Shown in pieces: positions 35,759-45,824 of a DNA stretch of 63,588 bases (position 1 is the stretch's first letter; each line of letters opens with the position of its first letter). The DNA is taken from the NCBI GenBank assembly GCA_964367905.1, contig CAYIZP010000015.1, forward strand, positions 1 to 63,588, written 5' to 3'. This DNA is from CAUPWF01 sp964367905 (GTDB lineage Bacteria; Bacillota; Clostridia; Lachnospirales; Lachnospiraceae). The notes under the pieces are model-generated. The model was not told the origin of the DNA, ran no database searches, and saw only the letters and a list, made by a program, of their open reading frames with translations. Both the position numbers and the translations under genes were made by a program.

Positions 35759-37372
35759 ATGAAGTTTACAAAAAAAGGAAAGTTATATGGATTTATAGCG
35801 ATTATATTATTGCTTGCAACAAGCTCGGTCACTGTGTTTGCAACAGCAGAGGTGGTTGAATATACACCAACCGTATATGCTACATTTTGGGCATTGATGC
35901 CATCGCTAATCGCAATTCTTTTAGCTTTAATTACAAAAGAAGTGTATAGTTCACTTCTAATTGGAAGTATTATAGGTGGACTCCTATATTCGGGAGGCGG
36001 TATTGAGTCTACACTTACACATGTAGTTAATGGTGGATTTATAAGTGTTTTGGCAGACAGCTACAATGTAGGGATACTAATATTCTTAGTGGTGTTGGGA
36101 ATGATTGTTTGTCTAATGAACGAAGCAAAAGGATCTGCGGCATTTGGTCAATGGGCAAGCCTACATATCAAATCACGAGTTGGAGCTCAGTTGGCTACAA
36201 TTTTTCTGGGGCTGACTATTTTTGTAGATGATTATTTTAATTGCTTGACGGTTGGAAGTGTTATGCGGCCAGTTACGGATAAATATCAAGTTTCTCGAGC
36301 TAAATTAGCGTATTTAATTGATGCTACTGCGGCACCGATTTGCATCATCGCTCCAGTTTCTTCATGGGCAGCAGCCGTAGCGGGATCGGTAGAAGGAGAG
36401 GATGGATTTACATTATTTTTAAAGACCATACCATATAATTTTTATGCAATTCTTACTATTATAACGATGATTGGTTTGGTTTTGCTAAAGATGGATTTTG
36501 GACCTATGGAAAAACATGAGAAAAATGCAAAAAATGGGGATTTATTTACGACAGGGAAGATGGAGAGCACAGATACGATTACTGAGAAAATAGGAAAAGG
36601 AAAGGTAGTAGACTTAGTTTTACCTATTATTATCTTAATTATTAGTTGTATTGTAGGAATGATATATACAGGTGGATTTTTTTGGGGAGAAAATCTGATT
36701 ACTGCTTTTTCGAATTGCGATGCTTCAGTTGGATTGTCTATGGGTAGTATTGTTGCAGTTACTATTATTATTGCGTTTTATTCGATAAGAAGAGTTTTGA
36801 GTTTTAGAAATTGTATGAACTGCTTGCCAGTAGGGTTTAAGGCAATGGTACCGGCTATTTTAATACTAACATTTGCATGGACGCTTAAGTCTATGACAGA
36901 TAGTTTGGGAGCAAGTGTATATGTTGAAGGAATTGTACAAGCAGGGGCGAGTGGACTTGTATATTTCTTGCCAGCGATTATATTTATTATTGGGTGTTTA
37001 TTGGCATTTGCAACAGGTACTTCTTGGGGGACATTTGGTATATTGATTCCAATTGTAGTAAATGCGCTTAGTGGTGTGGATTATGATTTAATGATAATTT
37101 CTATATCGGCTTGTATGGCAGGTGCTGTATGTGGAGACCATTGCTCGCCAATCTCAGATACAACAATTATGGCTTCAGCGGGAGCGCAATGCAATCATGT
37201 GAATCATGTACAGACTCAATTGCCATATGCTATATTAGTTGCGGTGGTAAGTTTTGTCACCTATATTGTAGCAGGATTGACACGAAATGCATGGATATCA
37301 CTTCCGACAGGGCTGATTCTGACATTGCTAACATTACTGGTATTGAAAAAATTACACAAAGAAAAACAGTAA
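35759..37372 (+). CDS. NhaC-family sodium/proton antiporter
   Basis: A 537-residue integral membrane protein with about 12-13 helices. IFVDDYFNCLTVGSVMRPVTD in the middle and GDHCSPISDTTIMASAGAQC near the C-terminus are signatures of the NhaC/ion-transporter family, and the first helix is followed by an external segment. It exchanges Na+ (or an organic acid in some relatives) for protons. It has a good ribosome site (AAAGGAGG), its own terminator and no operon partners. Confidence 0.9.
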   Translation: MKFTKKGKLYGFIAIILLLATSSVTVFATAEVVEYTPTVYATFWALMPSLIAILLALITKEVYSSLLIGSIIGGLLYSGGGIESTLTHVVNGGFISVLADSYNVGILIFLVVLGMIVCLMNEAKGSAAFGQWASLHIKSRVGAQLATIFLGLTIFVDDYFNCLTVGSVMRPVTDKYQVSRAKLAYLIDATAAPICIIAPVSSWAAAVAGSVEGEDGFTLFLKTIPYNFYAILTIITMIGLVLLKMDFGPMEKHEKNAKNGDLFTTGKMESTDTITEKIGKGKVVDLVLPIIILIISCIVGMIYTGGFFWGENLITAFSNCDASVGLSMGSIVAVTIIIAFYSIRRVLSFRNCMNCLPVGFKAMVPAILILTFAWTLKSMTDSLGASVYVEGIVQAGASGLVYFLPAIIFIIGCLLAFATGTSWGTFGILIPIVVNALSGVDYDLMIISISACMAGAVCGDHCSPISDTTIMASAGAQCNHVNHVQTQLPYAILVAVVSFVTYIVAGLTRNAWISLPTGLILTLLTLLVLKKLHKEKQ

Positions 37373-37375
37373 ATG

Positions 37376-37418
37376 ATAAAAACTTTCTATAGTTTCGACA
37401 TATAGAAAGTTTTTTTTG
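37376..37418 (+). terminator. Intrinsic terminator
   Basis: AAAAACTTTCTATA pairs with TATAGAAAGTTTTT around GTTTCGACA, ending in eight T residues. Confidence 0.8.
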
Positions 37419-37484
37419 TTATGGAAATTATATAGTGGATTTGATACAATGGAAACAGTCTAGGAAAAATGAGGAATCTGTCGA

Positions 37485-38213
37485 ATGAAAGAGAAGATGT
37501 ATACTATTCCAATCAATGATGCAGTGAATGCGGAAACGGAGTGCCCATTTTGTTTCATTGAGAAGAAGATAGAAGAAGACATGCTGGATTTTGTTCTTGG
37601 AACTAGTGCCTCTTATATGGAGCGTGATGTTCGTGGTATTACGGATGAAAAAGGGTTTTGCAAATATCATTTTCAAAAGATGTTCGAATATGGTAATGCG
37701 TTAGGCAATGCTTGGATATTGAAGACTCATTATTTGAATAAAATAGACTGCTTAGAAAAGGCATTTAAGGTAAATGGAAGTGGTAAGAAATCGACGACCT
37801 CTTTCTTTGGAAAGGGTAAGCAAAGTGAGAATCCAATTCATCGATTTGTTGAGGAGGAGAAAGCAAGTTGCTTTATTTGTGAAAAACAGAAGGAGCATTA
37901 CGAACGATATCTAGACATATTCATCATACAATATAGCAAGGTGCCAGAATTTAAGACTAAGATTTTAGCATCTAAAGGGTTTTGCCTCAGTCATTTTGGA
38001 GACTTGTGTCAGGCGGCGGATCGAAAATTAAAGAGTGAGGAACTTGGAGTTTTTTATTGTGATATGGAAACTCTGATGACAGGTAATCTGAAGAGAACTT
38101 ATGAAGATATTTCTTGGTTTATAGAGAAGTTTGATTATAAGAATAAAGATGCAGATTGGAAGAATTCAAAGGACGCAGTTCAGCGAGGAATGCAGAAGTT
38201 AAAGGGCTGTTAG
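37485..38213 (+). CDS. DUF6062-like protein with duplicated Cys/His motifs
   Basis: A 242-residue cytoplasmic protein built from two similar halves. Each has a CxxC followed some 50-60 residues later by KGFCxxH: ECPFC and KGFCKYH in the first half, CFIC and KGFCLSH in the second. This suggests two small metal sites, probably zinc or an FeS cluster. The arrangement resembles the DUF6062 family of anaerobic Firmicutes, whose function is not known. It precedes the rmuC gene by 28 bp in the same direction. Confidence 0.65.
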   Translation: MKEKMYTIPINDAVNAETECPFCFIEKKIEEDMLDFVLGTSASYMERDVRGITDEKGFCKYHFQKMFEYGNALGNAWILKTHYLNKIDCLEKAFKVNGSGKKSTTSFFGKGKQSENPIHRFVEEEKASCFICEKQKEHYERYLDIFIIQYSKVPEFKTKILASKGFCLSHFGDLCQAADRKLKSEELGVFYCDMETLMTGNLKRTYEDISWFIEKFDYKNKDADWKNSKDAVQRGMQKLKGC

Positions 38214-38241
38214 CGTAACATAGAAAGGGACGGATACTAGG

Positions 38242-39501
38242 ATGGATTATATAATGATTGGAGTAATTGTAGTTGGAATTATCATCAATATTATTCTATT
38301 GGTTATAATAAAAGGTGGAATTGCTAAATCTACAGATGCAGGGAATAAAAACACCTTAGACTTTATACAGAGAGAATTAGACTCTCATATGAGGAATCAG
38401 AAGAATCTACAGCAACAGCTATCAAATGCAGAAACAGCACGATTTAAGGATTTGTCGGATAACACTAGACATAATATCGATACGCTGCGTGATACAGTAA
38501 CTTCTATGTCTACTATGGTGGATAATCGTATGGAGACGTTTCAAGAGAGAAATGATAAGCAGCTTATAGGGATTCGTGATACGTTAGAGAATAAGGTGGC
38601 TTCTCTGCAAGAGAGTAATGAGAAGAAATTAGATGAGATGCGAGCTACAGTTGACGAGAAATTACAGAAGACTCTGGAAGATCGGATCGGTAAGAGTTTC
38701 CAATTGGTAAGTGAGAGACTTGAAGAAGTGTATAAGTCCCTAGGAGAGATGCAGAAATTATCCTCTGGTGTGGATGACTTGAAGAAGGTATTGTCGAATG
38801 TTAAGACGAGAGGCATTTTAGGAGAAGTTCAACTTGGAGCAATTCTAGAACAGATATTGAATCAAGATCAATATGAAGAAAATGTGGTAACAAAAAAAGG
38901 TGGAACAGAGAGAGTAGAATTTGCGGTACGTTTGCCAGGGGATGATGGAAACACGATTTATCTGCCAATCGACGCCAAGTTCCCTATGGATGCATATCAG
39001 AATTTACTAGACGCATATGAATCAGGTGTGCAGAGCGAAGTAGATGCTGCGGCAAAAGTATTGATCACTAGAATTAAGGGATTTGCGAAAGATATTCGAA
39101 CCAAATATATCGATGTACCATATACTACTGAATTTGCCATTATGTTTTTGCCAATCGAGGGCTTATATGCAGAGGTTGTCCGCAGAGGTATGGTAGAAGA
39201 ATTACAAAAAGAGAAGATTAATATTGCAGGACCAACAACAATGGCAGCATTGTTAAATAGCTTGCAAATGGGATTCAAGACCTTAGCTATTCAAAAACGA
39301 ACGAGTGAAGTATGGGCTGTATTAGAGGGAACAAAGCAAGAGTTTAAGAAGTTTGGAGACGTGCTTGAGAAGACTCAGATGAGGATGAGACAAGCGTCAG
39401 ATGAATTAGATAAATTAGTGGTAACACGTACCAATGCAATTAATCGCAAATTGCGAGACGTGTCGGAGTTGGAGATACCAGATGACTTGCTTGAATCATA
39501 A
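38242..39501 (+). CDS. rmuC: DNA recombination protein RmuC
   Basis: A 419-residue RmuC homologue with an N-terminal membrane helix (about 4-24), a long coiled-coil region (about 40-180) and the C-terminal RmuC domain (about 190-410) beginning VKTRGILGEVQLGAILEQ and containing LPIDAKFPMDAYQ. RmuC proteins limit DNA inversions at short repeats and have a putative nuclease fold. Length is normal. The 3-prime end overlaps the exporter start by 20 bp. Confidence 0.9.
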   Translation: MDYIMIGVIVVGIIINIILLVIIKGGIAKSTDAGNKNTLDFIQRELDSHMRNQKNLQQQLSNAETARFKDLSDNTRHNIDTLRDTVTSMSTMVDNRMETFQERNDKQLIGIRDTLENKVASLQESNEKKLDEMRATVDEKLQKTLEDRIGKSFQLVSERLEEVYKSLGEMQKLSSGVDDLKKVLSNVKTRGILGEVQLGAILEQILNQDQYEENVVTKKGGTERVEFAVRLPGDDGNTIYLPIDAKFPMDAYQNLLDAYESGVQSEVDAAAKVLITRIKGFAKDIRTKYIDVPYTTEFAIMFLPIEGLYAEVVRRGMVEELQKEKINIAGPTTMAALLNSLQMGFKTLAIQKRTSEVWAVLEGTKQEFKKFGDVLEKTQMRMRQASDELDKLVVTRTNAINRKLRDVSELEIPDDLLES

Positions 39502-40294
39502 GCATCAAGAGATTAAAAAACAAGAAGCGCTAGAATTTGCAGTACATGCAGGTGAGGTTTTACTGAAAAATGGTGCAGAGGTGTTTCGTGTGGAGGAAAC
39601 CATTACCCACATTAGCAAACACTATGAGATAGAAGACTTAGATGTGTTTACCTTAAGTAATGGATTTTACATTACGGCAAAGAAAGAGGGGAATGAGAAT
39701 TTCTCTAAGGTTAAACATGTTCCACTATCAGGGGCACACCTTGGAATCGTTACAGAAGTAAATGATTTGTCCAGACAGGTTTGTTCTGGAAATATTTCAT
39801 TATTGGATGCCAAGGAGAAGTTGAAAGAGATAGAGAAGATGCCTCCGAAACGACCGTATTTTCGGATTTTGGCAGCAGGTATTGGAAGTGCTTTATTTAG
39901 TTATTTGTTAGAGGCGACCGTTTTGGATAGCCTTGTGACTATGTTTATTGGTATGATTTTATATGCCTTTATAATATTATGTGAAAAGCACAAGCTTTCA
40001 AAGCTCATTGTAAATACAGTGGGTGGAGGCTTAATCACACTTTTTGCAATACTTGCAAGTATGCTATTGCAGAAGCAAGGAGTACACCTAGACAAGGTGA
40101 TCATTGGTTCCATCTTACCGTTGGTTCCAGGAGTGGCATTTATGAATTCGATTCGAGATGTAACAAATAATGATTTGATATCGGGTATTGTTCGTCTCAT
40201 CGATGCTTGGCTCATCTTTGTCTATATTGCTGTTGGAGTAGGAACGGTACTTGCACTTGTAGACAATCTGTTAGGAGGTATGATGATATTATGA
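39482..40294 (+). CDS. Threonine/serine exporter, N-terminal component (ThrE/DUF1212)
   Basis: A 270-residue membrane protein of the ThrE family split type. The cytoplasmic N-terminal domain holds LLKNGAEVFRVEETITHI, followed by FTLSNGFYITAK and then five helices with GSILPLVPGVAFMNSIRDV. With its partner it probably exports threonine, serine or a related compound. The start at 39482 is chosen from the family N-terminus; 39434 lies well inside rmuC. It overlaps the partner gene by 4 bp (ATGA). Confidence 0.85.
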   Translation: MTCLNHKHQEIKKQEALEFAVHAGEVLLKNGAEVFRVEETITHISKHYEIEDLDVFTLSNGFYITAKKEGNENFSKVKHVPLSGAHLGIVTEVNDLSRQVCSGNISLLDAKEKLKEIEKMPPKRPYFRILAAGIGSALFSYLLEATVLDSLVTMFIGMILYAFIILCEKHKLSKLIVNTVGGGLITLFAILASMLLQKQGVHLDKVIIGSILPLVPGVAFMNSIRDVTNNDLISGIVRLIDAWLIFVYIAVGVGTVLALVDNLLGGMMIL

Positions 40295-40743
40295 TTTTGG
40301 ATATTATTACACAGATTATCTGCTCATTTGGAGGAACCGTTGCATTTTCAATTTTGTTTAATGTACCGAGAAAGTACTATGTTTGGTGCGGAGTAACAGG
40401 GACCGTTGGATGGTTGGCGTATTGTACAGCAATTACGATGACATCTGTAACCACAGCGAGTTTTATTGGCACGATTATTGTAGTGCTAATGTCAAGGGTA
40501 TTGGCAGTTTATAAAAAATGTCCGATTACGATATTCTTGGTTTCAGGAATATTTCCATTACTACCAAGCGCTAATGTATACTATACAGCATATTATCTAT
40601 TTCAAAATGAAGTAGAGGTGGCAGTTGATAGAGGGATGTTAGCGATTAAGATTGCATTTGCAATGGTAATGGCAATTGTATTCGTAGTTTCAATTCCCAA
40701 AGAAAAGTTTCAAAGAAAAAATAAAAAAGAGATAGAAGCATAG
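40291..40743 (+). CDS. Threonine/serine exporter, C-terminal component (DUF3815)
   Basis: A 150-residue protein with four or five helices and the motif GIFPLLPSANVYYTAYY, the second half of ThrE-type exporters that are split into two genes in Firmicutes. The start at 40291 is fixed by the ATGA overlap with the first component and the AGGAGG site before it; an earlier in-frame start at 40207 would add unrelated residues. Together with the upstream gene it should form a full transporter. Confidence 0.85.
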   Translation: MILDIITQIICSFGGTVAFSILFNVPRKYYVWCGVTGTVGWLAYCTAITMTSVTTASFIGTIIVVLMSRVLAVYKKCPITIFLVSGIFPLLPSANVYYTAYYLFQNEVEVAVDRGMLAIKIAFAMVMAIVFVVSIPKEKFQRKNKKEIEA

Positions 40744-40753
40744 GAGAAGAAAA

Positions 40754-41767
40754 ATGATTATTGTATTAAAACCAAACGCAACACAAGAACAAGTAGACAA
40801 AGTAGTGGGAAGAATTCACAAGCGTGGATTGGACACACATATCGTAGCAGGGGCTGGACAGACTGTAATCGGATGTATCGGTGACACTGCAAAAATCGAT
40901 GCAAAATTATTCGAAGTGAGCGAGTATGTGGATAAAGTTATGCATGTACAAGAGCCGTTTAAATTGGCAAACCGTGCGTTCCACCCAGAAGATTCTATCA
41001 TAGATGTATCAGGAGTAAAGATCGGTGGAGACAATATCGCGGTGATCGCAGGACCTTGTTCGATTGAGTCCAAAGAGCAAGTGCTTGAGATTGCAAAAAG
41101 AACACAGGCAGCGGGAGCACAGCTTCTTAGAGGAGGGGCATTCAAGCCTAGAACAAGTCCATATAGCTTCCAAGGGATGGGAGAGGAAGGTTTGGACATT
41201 TTGTGCGAAGTGAGAGAAATGACAGGAATGCCAATTGTAACAGAGTTGATGTCTACAGACTATATTGACCTATTTGATGAGAGGGTCGACTTGATTCAAA
41301 TCGGTGCAAGAAATATGCAGAACTTTGACTTGTTGAAGCAATTAGGAAGAACAAAGAAACCAATTCTTCTTAAGAGAGGATTGACTGCTACGTTTGAAGA
41401 GTGGATTATGTCGGCAGAATATATTATGGCATCAGGAAATAAAAATGTTATCCTGTGTGAACGTGGAGTGCGTACATTTGAGACATACACAAGAAATACA
41501 TTAGATTTGCAAAGTATACCAGTACTGAAGAAGAAGTCTCACCTACCGATTATCATTGACCCAAGCCATGCAGGTGGAAAATGGTGGTTGGTGAACCCAA
41601 TGGCTTGTGCATCAGTGGCAGCAGGGGCAGATGGTCTTATGATAGAAGTGCACAATGATCCAGAATCAGCATTGTGTGATGGAGCACAATCACTACGCCC
41701 AGAGAATTTTGAGGATACGATGGAGAAAATCCGTAAGATTGCTCCAGTATTTGGTAAGAAATTTTAA
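40754..41767 (+). CDS. aroF: 3-deoxy-7-phosphoheptulonate synthase (DAHP synthase)
   Basis: A 337-residue type I-beta enzyme that condenses PEP with erythrose-4-phosphate at the entry to aromatic amino acid synthesis. An N-terminal ferredoxin-like regulatory domain (1-75) precedes the TIM barrel. The barrel carries AGPCSIESKEQ, GGAFKPRTSPYSFQG, QIGARNMQNFDLL, LLKRGLTAT, ILCERGVRTFE and IIDPSHAGGKW. The start is GTG-free, 10 bp after the exporter gene with GGAGAAG as ribosome site, and the 3-dehydroquinate synthase follows after 48 bp. Confidence 0.94.
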   Translation: MIIVLKPNATQEQVDKVVGRIHKRGLDTHIVAGAGQTVIGCIGDTAKIDAKLFEVSEYVDKVMHVQEPFKLANRAFHPEDSIIDVSGVKIGGDNIAVIAGPCSIESKEQVLEIAKRTQAAGAQLLRGGAFKPRTSPYSFQGMGEEGLDILCEVREMTGMPIVTELMSTDYIDLFDERVDLIQIGARNMQNFDLLKQLGRTKKPILLKRGLTATFEEWIMSAEYIMASGNKNVILCERGVRTFETYTRNTLDLQSIPVLKKKSHLPIIIDPSHAGGKWWLVNPMACASVAAGADGLMIEVHNDPESALCDGAQSLRPENFEDTMEKIRKIAPVFGKKF

Positions 41768-41815
41768 GTGTGTCACAAGATATAGTCAAACGGTCATGGA
41801 TAGGAAGTTGGGAAT

Positions 41816-42862
41816 ATGAGAGAATTAACAGTAGGCTTAGGGAAGAAGAGTTATAATATTTATATTGAAAATGGATTATTAAACCAAGTCAACCATTATG
41901 TGGGACAGGTATATAAGGGAAAGAAGATATTAATCATCTCGGATGACAATGTATTCCCGCTCTATGGTGAGAAATTGGTAGAAGATTTGAGCAAAACATA
42001 CGAATGCATCTCCCATGTGATTCCGCATGGAGAGCAGTCGAAGACATTAGCCATTGCCAATGAAATTTATGGAACATTAGCCGATGCTAGCTTTAGTCGC
42101 TCTGACATGGTGCTTGCCCTTGGAGGCGGTGTGGTCGGGGACTTGGCTGGATTTGTGGCAGCCACATTCTTGCGTGGAATCAAGTTTATGCAAATCCCAA
42201 CTACTTTATTAGCGCAGGTGGATTCATCAGTAGGTGGCAAGGTTGCAGTAGACCTACCACAAGGAAAAAATTTAGTTGGGAACTTTTATCAACCGATGCT
42301 TGTACTCATTGATCCACTAGTATTAGATACATTAACCTCCAGATTCTTCCTAGATGGAATGGGAGAGGTAATCAAGTATGGTTGTATACAAAGTAAGTCG
42401 CTTTTCGACCAGCTAAGGTCAATGAAGGATCTAGATGAATTGAAGTCTCAACTCACAGATATTATCTATGAGTGTGTAGATTGTAAGAGAATAGTGGTAG
42501 AAGAGGATGAAAAAGACACAGGAATTCGAATGATTCTTAATTTTGGGCACACCTTAGCGCATGCCATAGAGCAGTATTACCAATATGACAGAGAAAGTCA
42601 TGGAGAAGCAGTTGCAATTGGAATGTATCAGATTATGCGTATTGCAGAGGAAAAAAGAATTGTAGAAGAGGGTATGGCAGCAGAGATTAAAGAAATGTTA
42701 GAACAATATGGCTTGCCTTATGAATCAGATATCGAACCAAATCTTTTGTTGGATGCAATCAAGAAAGACAAGAAGAATTTTGGCGATGTTTTAAATATCA
42801 TTTTGCTAAAGAGTATTGGAGAGAGCTATATCTACAAGACAAATATAGAGTTTTTCACATAA
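41816..42862 (+). CDS. aroB: 3-dehydroquinate synthase
   Basis: A 348-residue enzyme of the shikimate pathway, turning DAHP into 3-dehydroquinate. The cofactor and metal motifs are VLALGGGVVGDLAGFVAAT, TTLLAQVDSSVGGKVAVD, DGMGEVIKYGCI and LNFGHTLAHAIE. It follows aroF in the same direction, matching the pathway order. Residue content and length are typical. No other shikimate genes are in the window. Confidence 0.95.
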   Translation: MRELTVGLGKKSYNIYIENGLLNQVNHYVGQVYKGKKILIISDDNVFPLYGEKLVEDLSKTYECISHVIPHGEQSKTLAIANEIYGTLADASFSRSDMVLALGGGVVGDLAGFVAATFLRGIKFMQIPTTLLAQVDSSVGGKVAVDLPQGKNLVGNFYQPMLVLIDPLVLDTLTSRFFLDGMGEVIKYGCIQSKSLFDQLRSMKDLDELKSQLTDIIYECVDCKRIVVEEDEKDTGIRMILNFGHTLAHAIEQYYQYDRESHGEAVAIGMYQIMRIAEEKRIVEEGMAAEIKEMLEQYGLPYESDIEPNLLLDAIKKDKKNFGDVLNIILLKSIGESYIYKTNIEFFT

Positions 42863-42895
42863 GAAACAATCATGTATATGAGAAAGGGATTTCAT

Positions 42896-43639
42896 ATGAG
42901 ATTAGAGAACAAAGTTGCGATTGTGACAGGGGCTGGCAAAGGCATTGGAAAAGAAACTGTACTGATGCTAGCAGAAGAGGGCGCGATTATAGTCGCTGTT
43001 TCAAGAACACAATCGGATTTAGATAAGGTCATTGAAGAAGTTGAGTCTCTTGGTGGACGTGGTTTGGCAGTTACAGCCGATCTTACCAGTGGAGAACAAG
43101 TGCAAAATATGGTAGATACTGTGATGAAAGAGTATGGTCATATAGATATTTTAGTGAACAATGCCGGGGGATATCCAAAAGAAATCTATAATAATATTGA
43201 GCATCAAGCAATTAAGATCTGGGATTGGTCAGAAGAACAATGGGACCAAATTATCAAAACTAATCTGAAACCAACCTTTTTGTGCACAAGTAAGGTTGCA
43301 CCGATTATGATGGAGCAAAAGAGTGGTGATATCATTAATGTGTCATCGCGAATGGGAAGGATTGCATCGCAGATGGGAGCATACGCAGTTGCAAAAGGTG
43401 GTATTGTAACCCTGACTAAGACTTGTGGAATCCAGCTACAAGAATATGGAGTACGAGCAAATTGTGTGGCACCTGGAATTGTAGATACACCGGGACAACG
43501 TGTATATAATCATTCGGTTGGACAAGATGAGATTCAGATGGGAGATGCCAAGGATGTGCCGAGAGCAGTTTTGTATTTGGTCTTGGATGCACCGAGAGTC
43601 ATGACAGGACAGACCTTGGATTTGTTCACAACAGTATAG
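42896..43639 (+). CDS. SDR-family oxidoreductase
   Basis: A 247-residue classical short-chain dehydrogenase with TGAGKGIGKE (cofactor loop), NNAGG, NVSSRMGR (Ser) and YAVAKGG (Tyr-x3-Lys). The overall pattern resembles 3-oxoacyl-ACP reductase or sugar/alcohol dehydrogenases. The start at 42896 gives the expected MRLENKVAIVTG and follows AGAAAGGG at normal spacing. It is 33 bp after aroB but probably not an aromatic enzyme; a role cannot be assigned from context. Confidence 0.85.
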   Translation: MRLENKVAIVTGAGKGIGKETVLMLAEEGAIIVAVSRTQSDLDKVIEEVESLGGRGLAVTADLTSGEQVQNMVDTVMKEYGHIDILVNNAGGYPKEIYNNIEHQAIKIWDWSEEQWDQIIKTNLKPTFLCTSKVAPIMMEQKSGDIINVSSRMGRIASQMGAYAVAKGGIVTLTKTCGIQLQEYGVRANCVAPGIVDTPGQRVYNHSVGQDEIQMGDAKDVPRAVLYLVLDAPRVMTGQTLDLFTTV

Positions 43640-43686
43640 GTGGTTGAATCGTAGTAGAGAGTATTTCAAGAAAAGAAGATAAAGCT

Positions 43687-45054
43687 ATGAGAGATGCAAA
43701 GATAAAAAAACAGACATCATTAATAGAGGGAAGTATACGAACAGGCTTGGTGAGATTTGCCATGCCTGTTTTTTGTGCCCTTTTTTTACAGGTGATGTAT
43801 ACTTCGATCGATATGTTAATCGTTGGAAATTTTTCTAGTGTGGAGCATATATCTGGAGTGTCCACTGGAAGTCAATTGATGAATACACTTACTGCATTGT
43901 GTGTAGGATTAGCAATGGGAACTACCATATTTATCGGGCAAAAAATCGGAGAGCATAAAGAGGAAGAGGTGGAGGGAATCATTACAAACTCTATTCTTTT
44001 ATTTCTTGTGATGTCGGTAATTTCTACCATTATTTTTATGGTGTTTACAGACGAATTGGTGGCCGTTTTAAATACTCCCAAGGATGCGGTAGAAGAAACA
44101 ACAGCATATGTTATCTATTGTGCGATGGGAATTCCGCTTATATTTTTATATAATGTGTTAAGCAGTATATTCAGAGGATTAGGAGATGCGAAGACACCAC
44201 TGATTGCAGTAGGGGGTGCATGTGTTATTAATATCGTAGGTGACCTGGTTTTGGTTGCTGGTCTTGATATGGGGGCAGCAGGAGCTGCAATTGCAACGGT
44301 TATAGCGCAATTTGTGAGTGTTGTGACATGTGGTTATATAATGCTACGAAAGAAGATAATTGCTCGTATGTCATTGAGAAGTACTTGGAAAATAAGGTTG
44401 GATTATATCAAGAAAATACTAGGACTTGGAATTCCAGTTGCTCTACAGTCGGTTATGGCTACCTTCTCTGTGTTAATCTTTACTATGATTGTCAATCGAC
44501 ATGGGATTATCTTCTCAGCAGCAATCGGTCTAGCAGATAAGGTGACAGGACTAACAGTTCTAGTACCTTCTGCGTTGATGCAAGCACTCTCGGTTTTCGT
44601 AGCACAGAATTATGGGGCAGGAAAGAATGATAGAGCAAAGCAAGGTTTGTATACTTGTCTTAGGATTGCGGCTACCTTAGGCATGATTACGGCGGTCAGT
44701 CTTGCACTATTTGGCGAGGAATTTATCTCCATATTTAATCGAGAGCCAGAATTAGTAGATGCGGCGAAGAGGTATCTCAATGGTTTCTTGCTAGACACAT
44801 TTATTGTCACGGTTCAATTTAGTTTAATTGGGTACTTCAATGGATATGGACAGACGGTATTTGTTATGATGCAAAGTCTTTTGGGAACTTTGATTCGAAT
44901 TCCATTGGTGTATTATATGAGTCTCATTGAACCAGTGTCATTATTTCATATTGGAATTGCGACACCGATTACAACGAGTCTTCAGATATTGATGTGCGTT
45001 TTGTTCTTAGTTTGGTTTACGAGGTTAAATCGGGAATTCAAACATATTACGTAA
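43687..45054 (+). CDS. MATE-family efflux transporter
   Basis: A 455-residue multidrug and toxin extrusion protein with 12 predicted helices in two related halves. Segments LTALCVGLAMGTTIFIGQKIG, YNVLSSIFRGLGDAKTPL and AQNYGAGKNDRAKQG are characteristic. It exchanges Na+ or H+ for cationic drugs or metabolites. It is convergent with the ECF S component, overlapping it by 30 bp. Confidence 0.92.
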   Translation: MRDAKIKKQTSLIEGSIRTGLVRFAMPVFCALFLQVMYTSIDMLIVGNFSSVEHISGVSTGSQLMNTLTALCVGLAMGTTIFIGQKIGEHKEEEVEGIITNSILLFLVMSVISTIIFMVFTDELVAVLNTPKDAVEETTAYVIYCAMGIPLIFLYNVLSSIFRGLGDAKTPLIAVGGACVINIVGDLVLVAGLDMGAAGAAIATVIAQFVSVVTCGYIMLRKKIIARMSLRSTWKIRLDYIKKILGLGIPVALQSVMATFSVLIFTMIVNRHGIIFSAAIGLADKVTGLTVLVPSALMQALSVFVAQNYGAGKNDRAKQGLYTCLRIAATLGMITAVSLALFGEEFISIFNREPELVDAAKRYLNGFLLDTFIVTVQFSLIGYFNGYGQTVFVMMQSLLGTLIRIPLVYYMSLIEPVSLFHIGIATPITTSLQILMCVLFLVWFTRLNREFKHIT

Positions 45055-45618
45055 TGGCGTCTTACACAATGTTTTTCCTAAGATTGTAGCAATGATAATA
45101 CCAGTAGCAAATTGTCCTAGGTTCCAAGGTAAAGCTAGGACTGGTGCGAACCAATTACCATAGATAACACCTTCTGCAACATAGTAGCCAATTAGCATGA
45201 AGATACCACCAACAAACATTGCAATAATTTTCTTTATAAAAAAACTAGTAACTTTTAATTTGATAGTATCTCCATGTGACAGTTCTAGCTCTTCGGCAGC
45301 TTTTACAGCTTTTCTTGTAATCGCGAAAAGGATGATTCCAGTAAGAAGAGCCATTCCACCTTTTATCACAAAAGTCCAAGGAGCCCAGATACTGAATCCA
45401 CCTAGGATATCTCCAAGTGCGGAACCGACTGCAGCTGCAAGGCTTCCGTATTTCCAGCCCAATAGCAATACCGAGAAAAATATCATGGCATCACCTAGAT
45501 GAACGTACCCTTGTGTAAATGGTATTGGAACCTTAAATGTCATAGTTGATATTGTAATGAGTGCGGTCATGAGTGCAGTCATTACAAGCTTAAATGTTGT
45601 ATTGCTTGAATTAGTCAT
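45025..45618 (-). CDS. ECF transporter S component
   Basis: A 197-residue membrane protein with five or six helices, including ALMTALITISTMTFKVPIPF and GYVHLGDAMIFFSVLLLG, typical of substrate-binding S components of energy-coupling factor transporters. The vitamin or metabolite is not indicated. The start at 45618 follows GGGAGG; the frame is open upstream but the added residues are unrelated. The shared ECF ATPases and T component are elsewhere. Nothing resembling a vitamin riboswitch was recognised in the region before the gene. Confidence 0.82.
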   Translation of the reverse strand: MTNSSNTTFKLVMTALMTALITISTMTFKVPIPFTQGYVHLGDAMIFFSVLLLGWKYGSLAAAVGSALGDILGGFSIWAPWTFVIKGGMALLTGIILFAITRKAVKAAEELELSHGDTIKLKVTSFFIKKIIAMFVGGIFMLIGYYVAEGVIYGNWFAPVLALPWNLGQFATGIIIATILGKTLCKTPLRNMFEFPI

Positions 45619-45824
45619 ATCGTTTTCCTCCCTTTGGTGCCTTCTGATAACTATCGTAAACACATTTATTCACTAAACAAAATTATACCATGTATAATGC
45701 ATACACATCAAATATAAATTCCAAGATACAATTCTATTTATTTTGTCAATAATATACAAACGCTTCTATTTTGTAGTATTTTATTCATATAGTGATTAGT
45801 GAGACAAAGTAAATTGAGGTATCT

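Noticed and set aside
45664..45824. Vitamin riboswitch before the ECF S component
   Set aside because: No recognisable conserved core of the TPP, FMN, cobalamin or preQ1 classes by eye.
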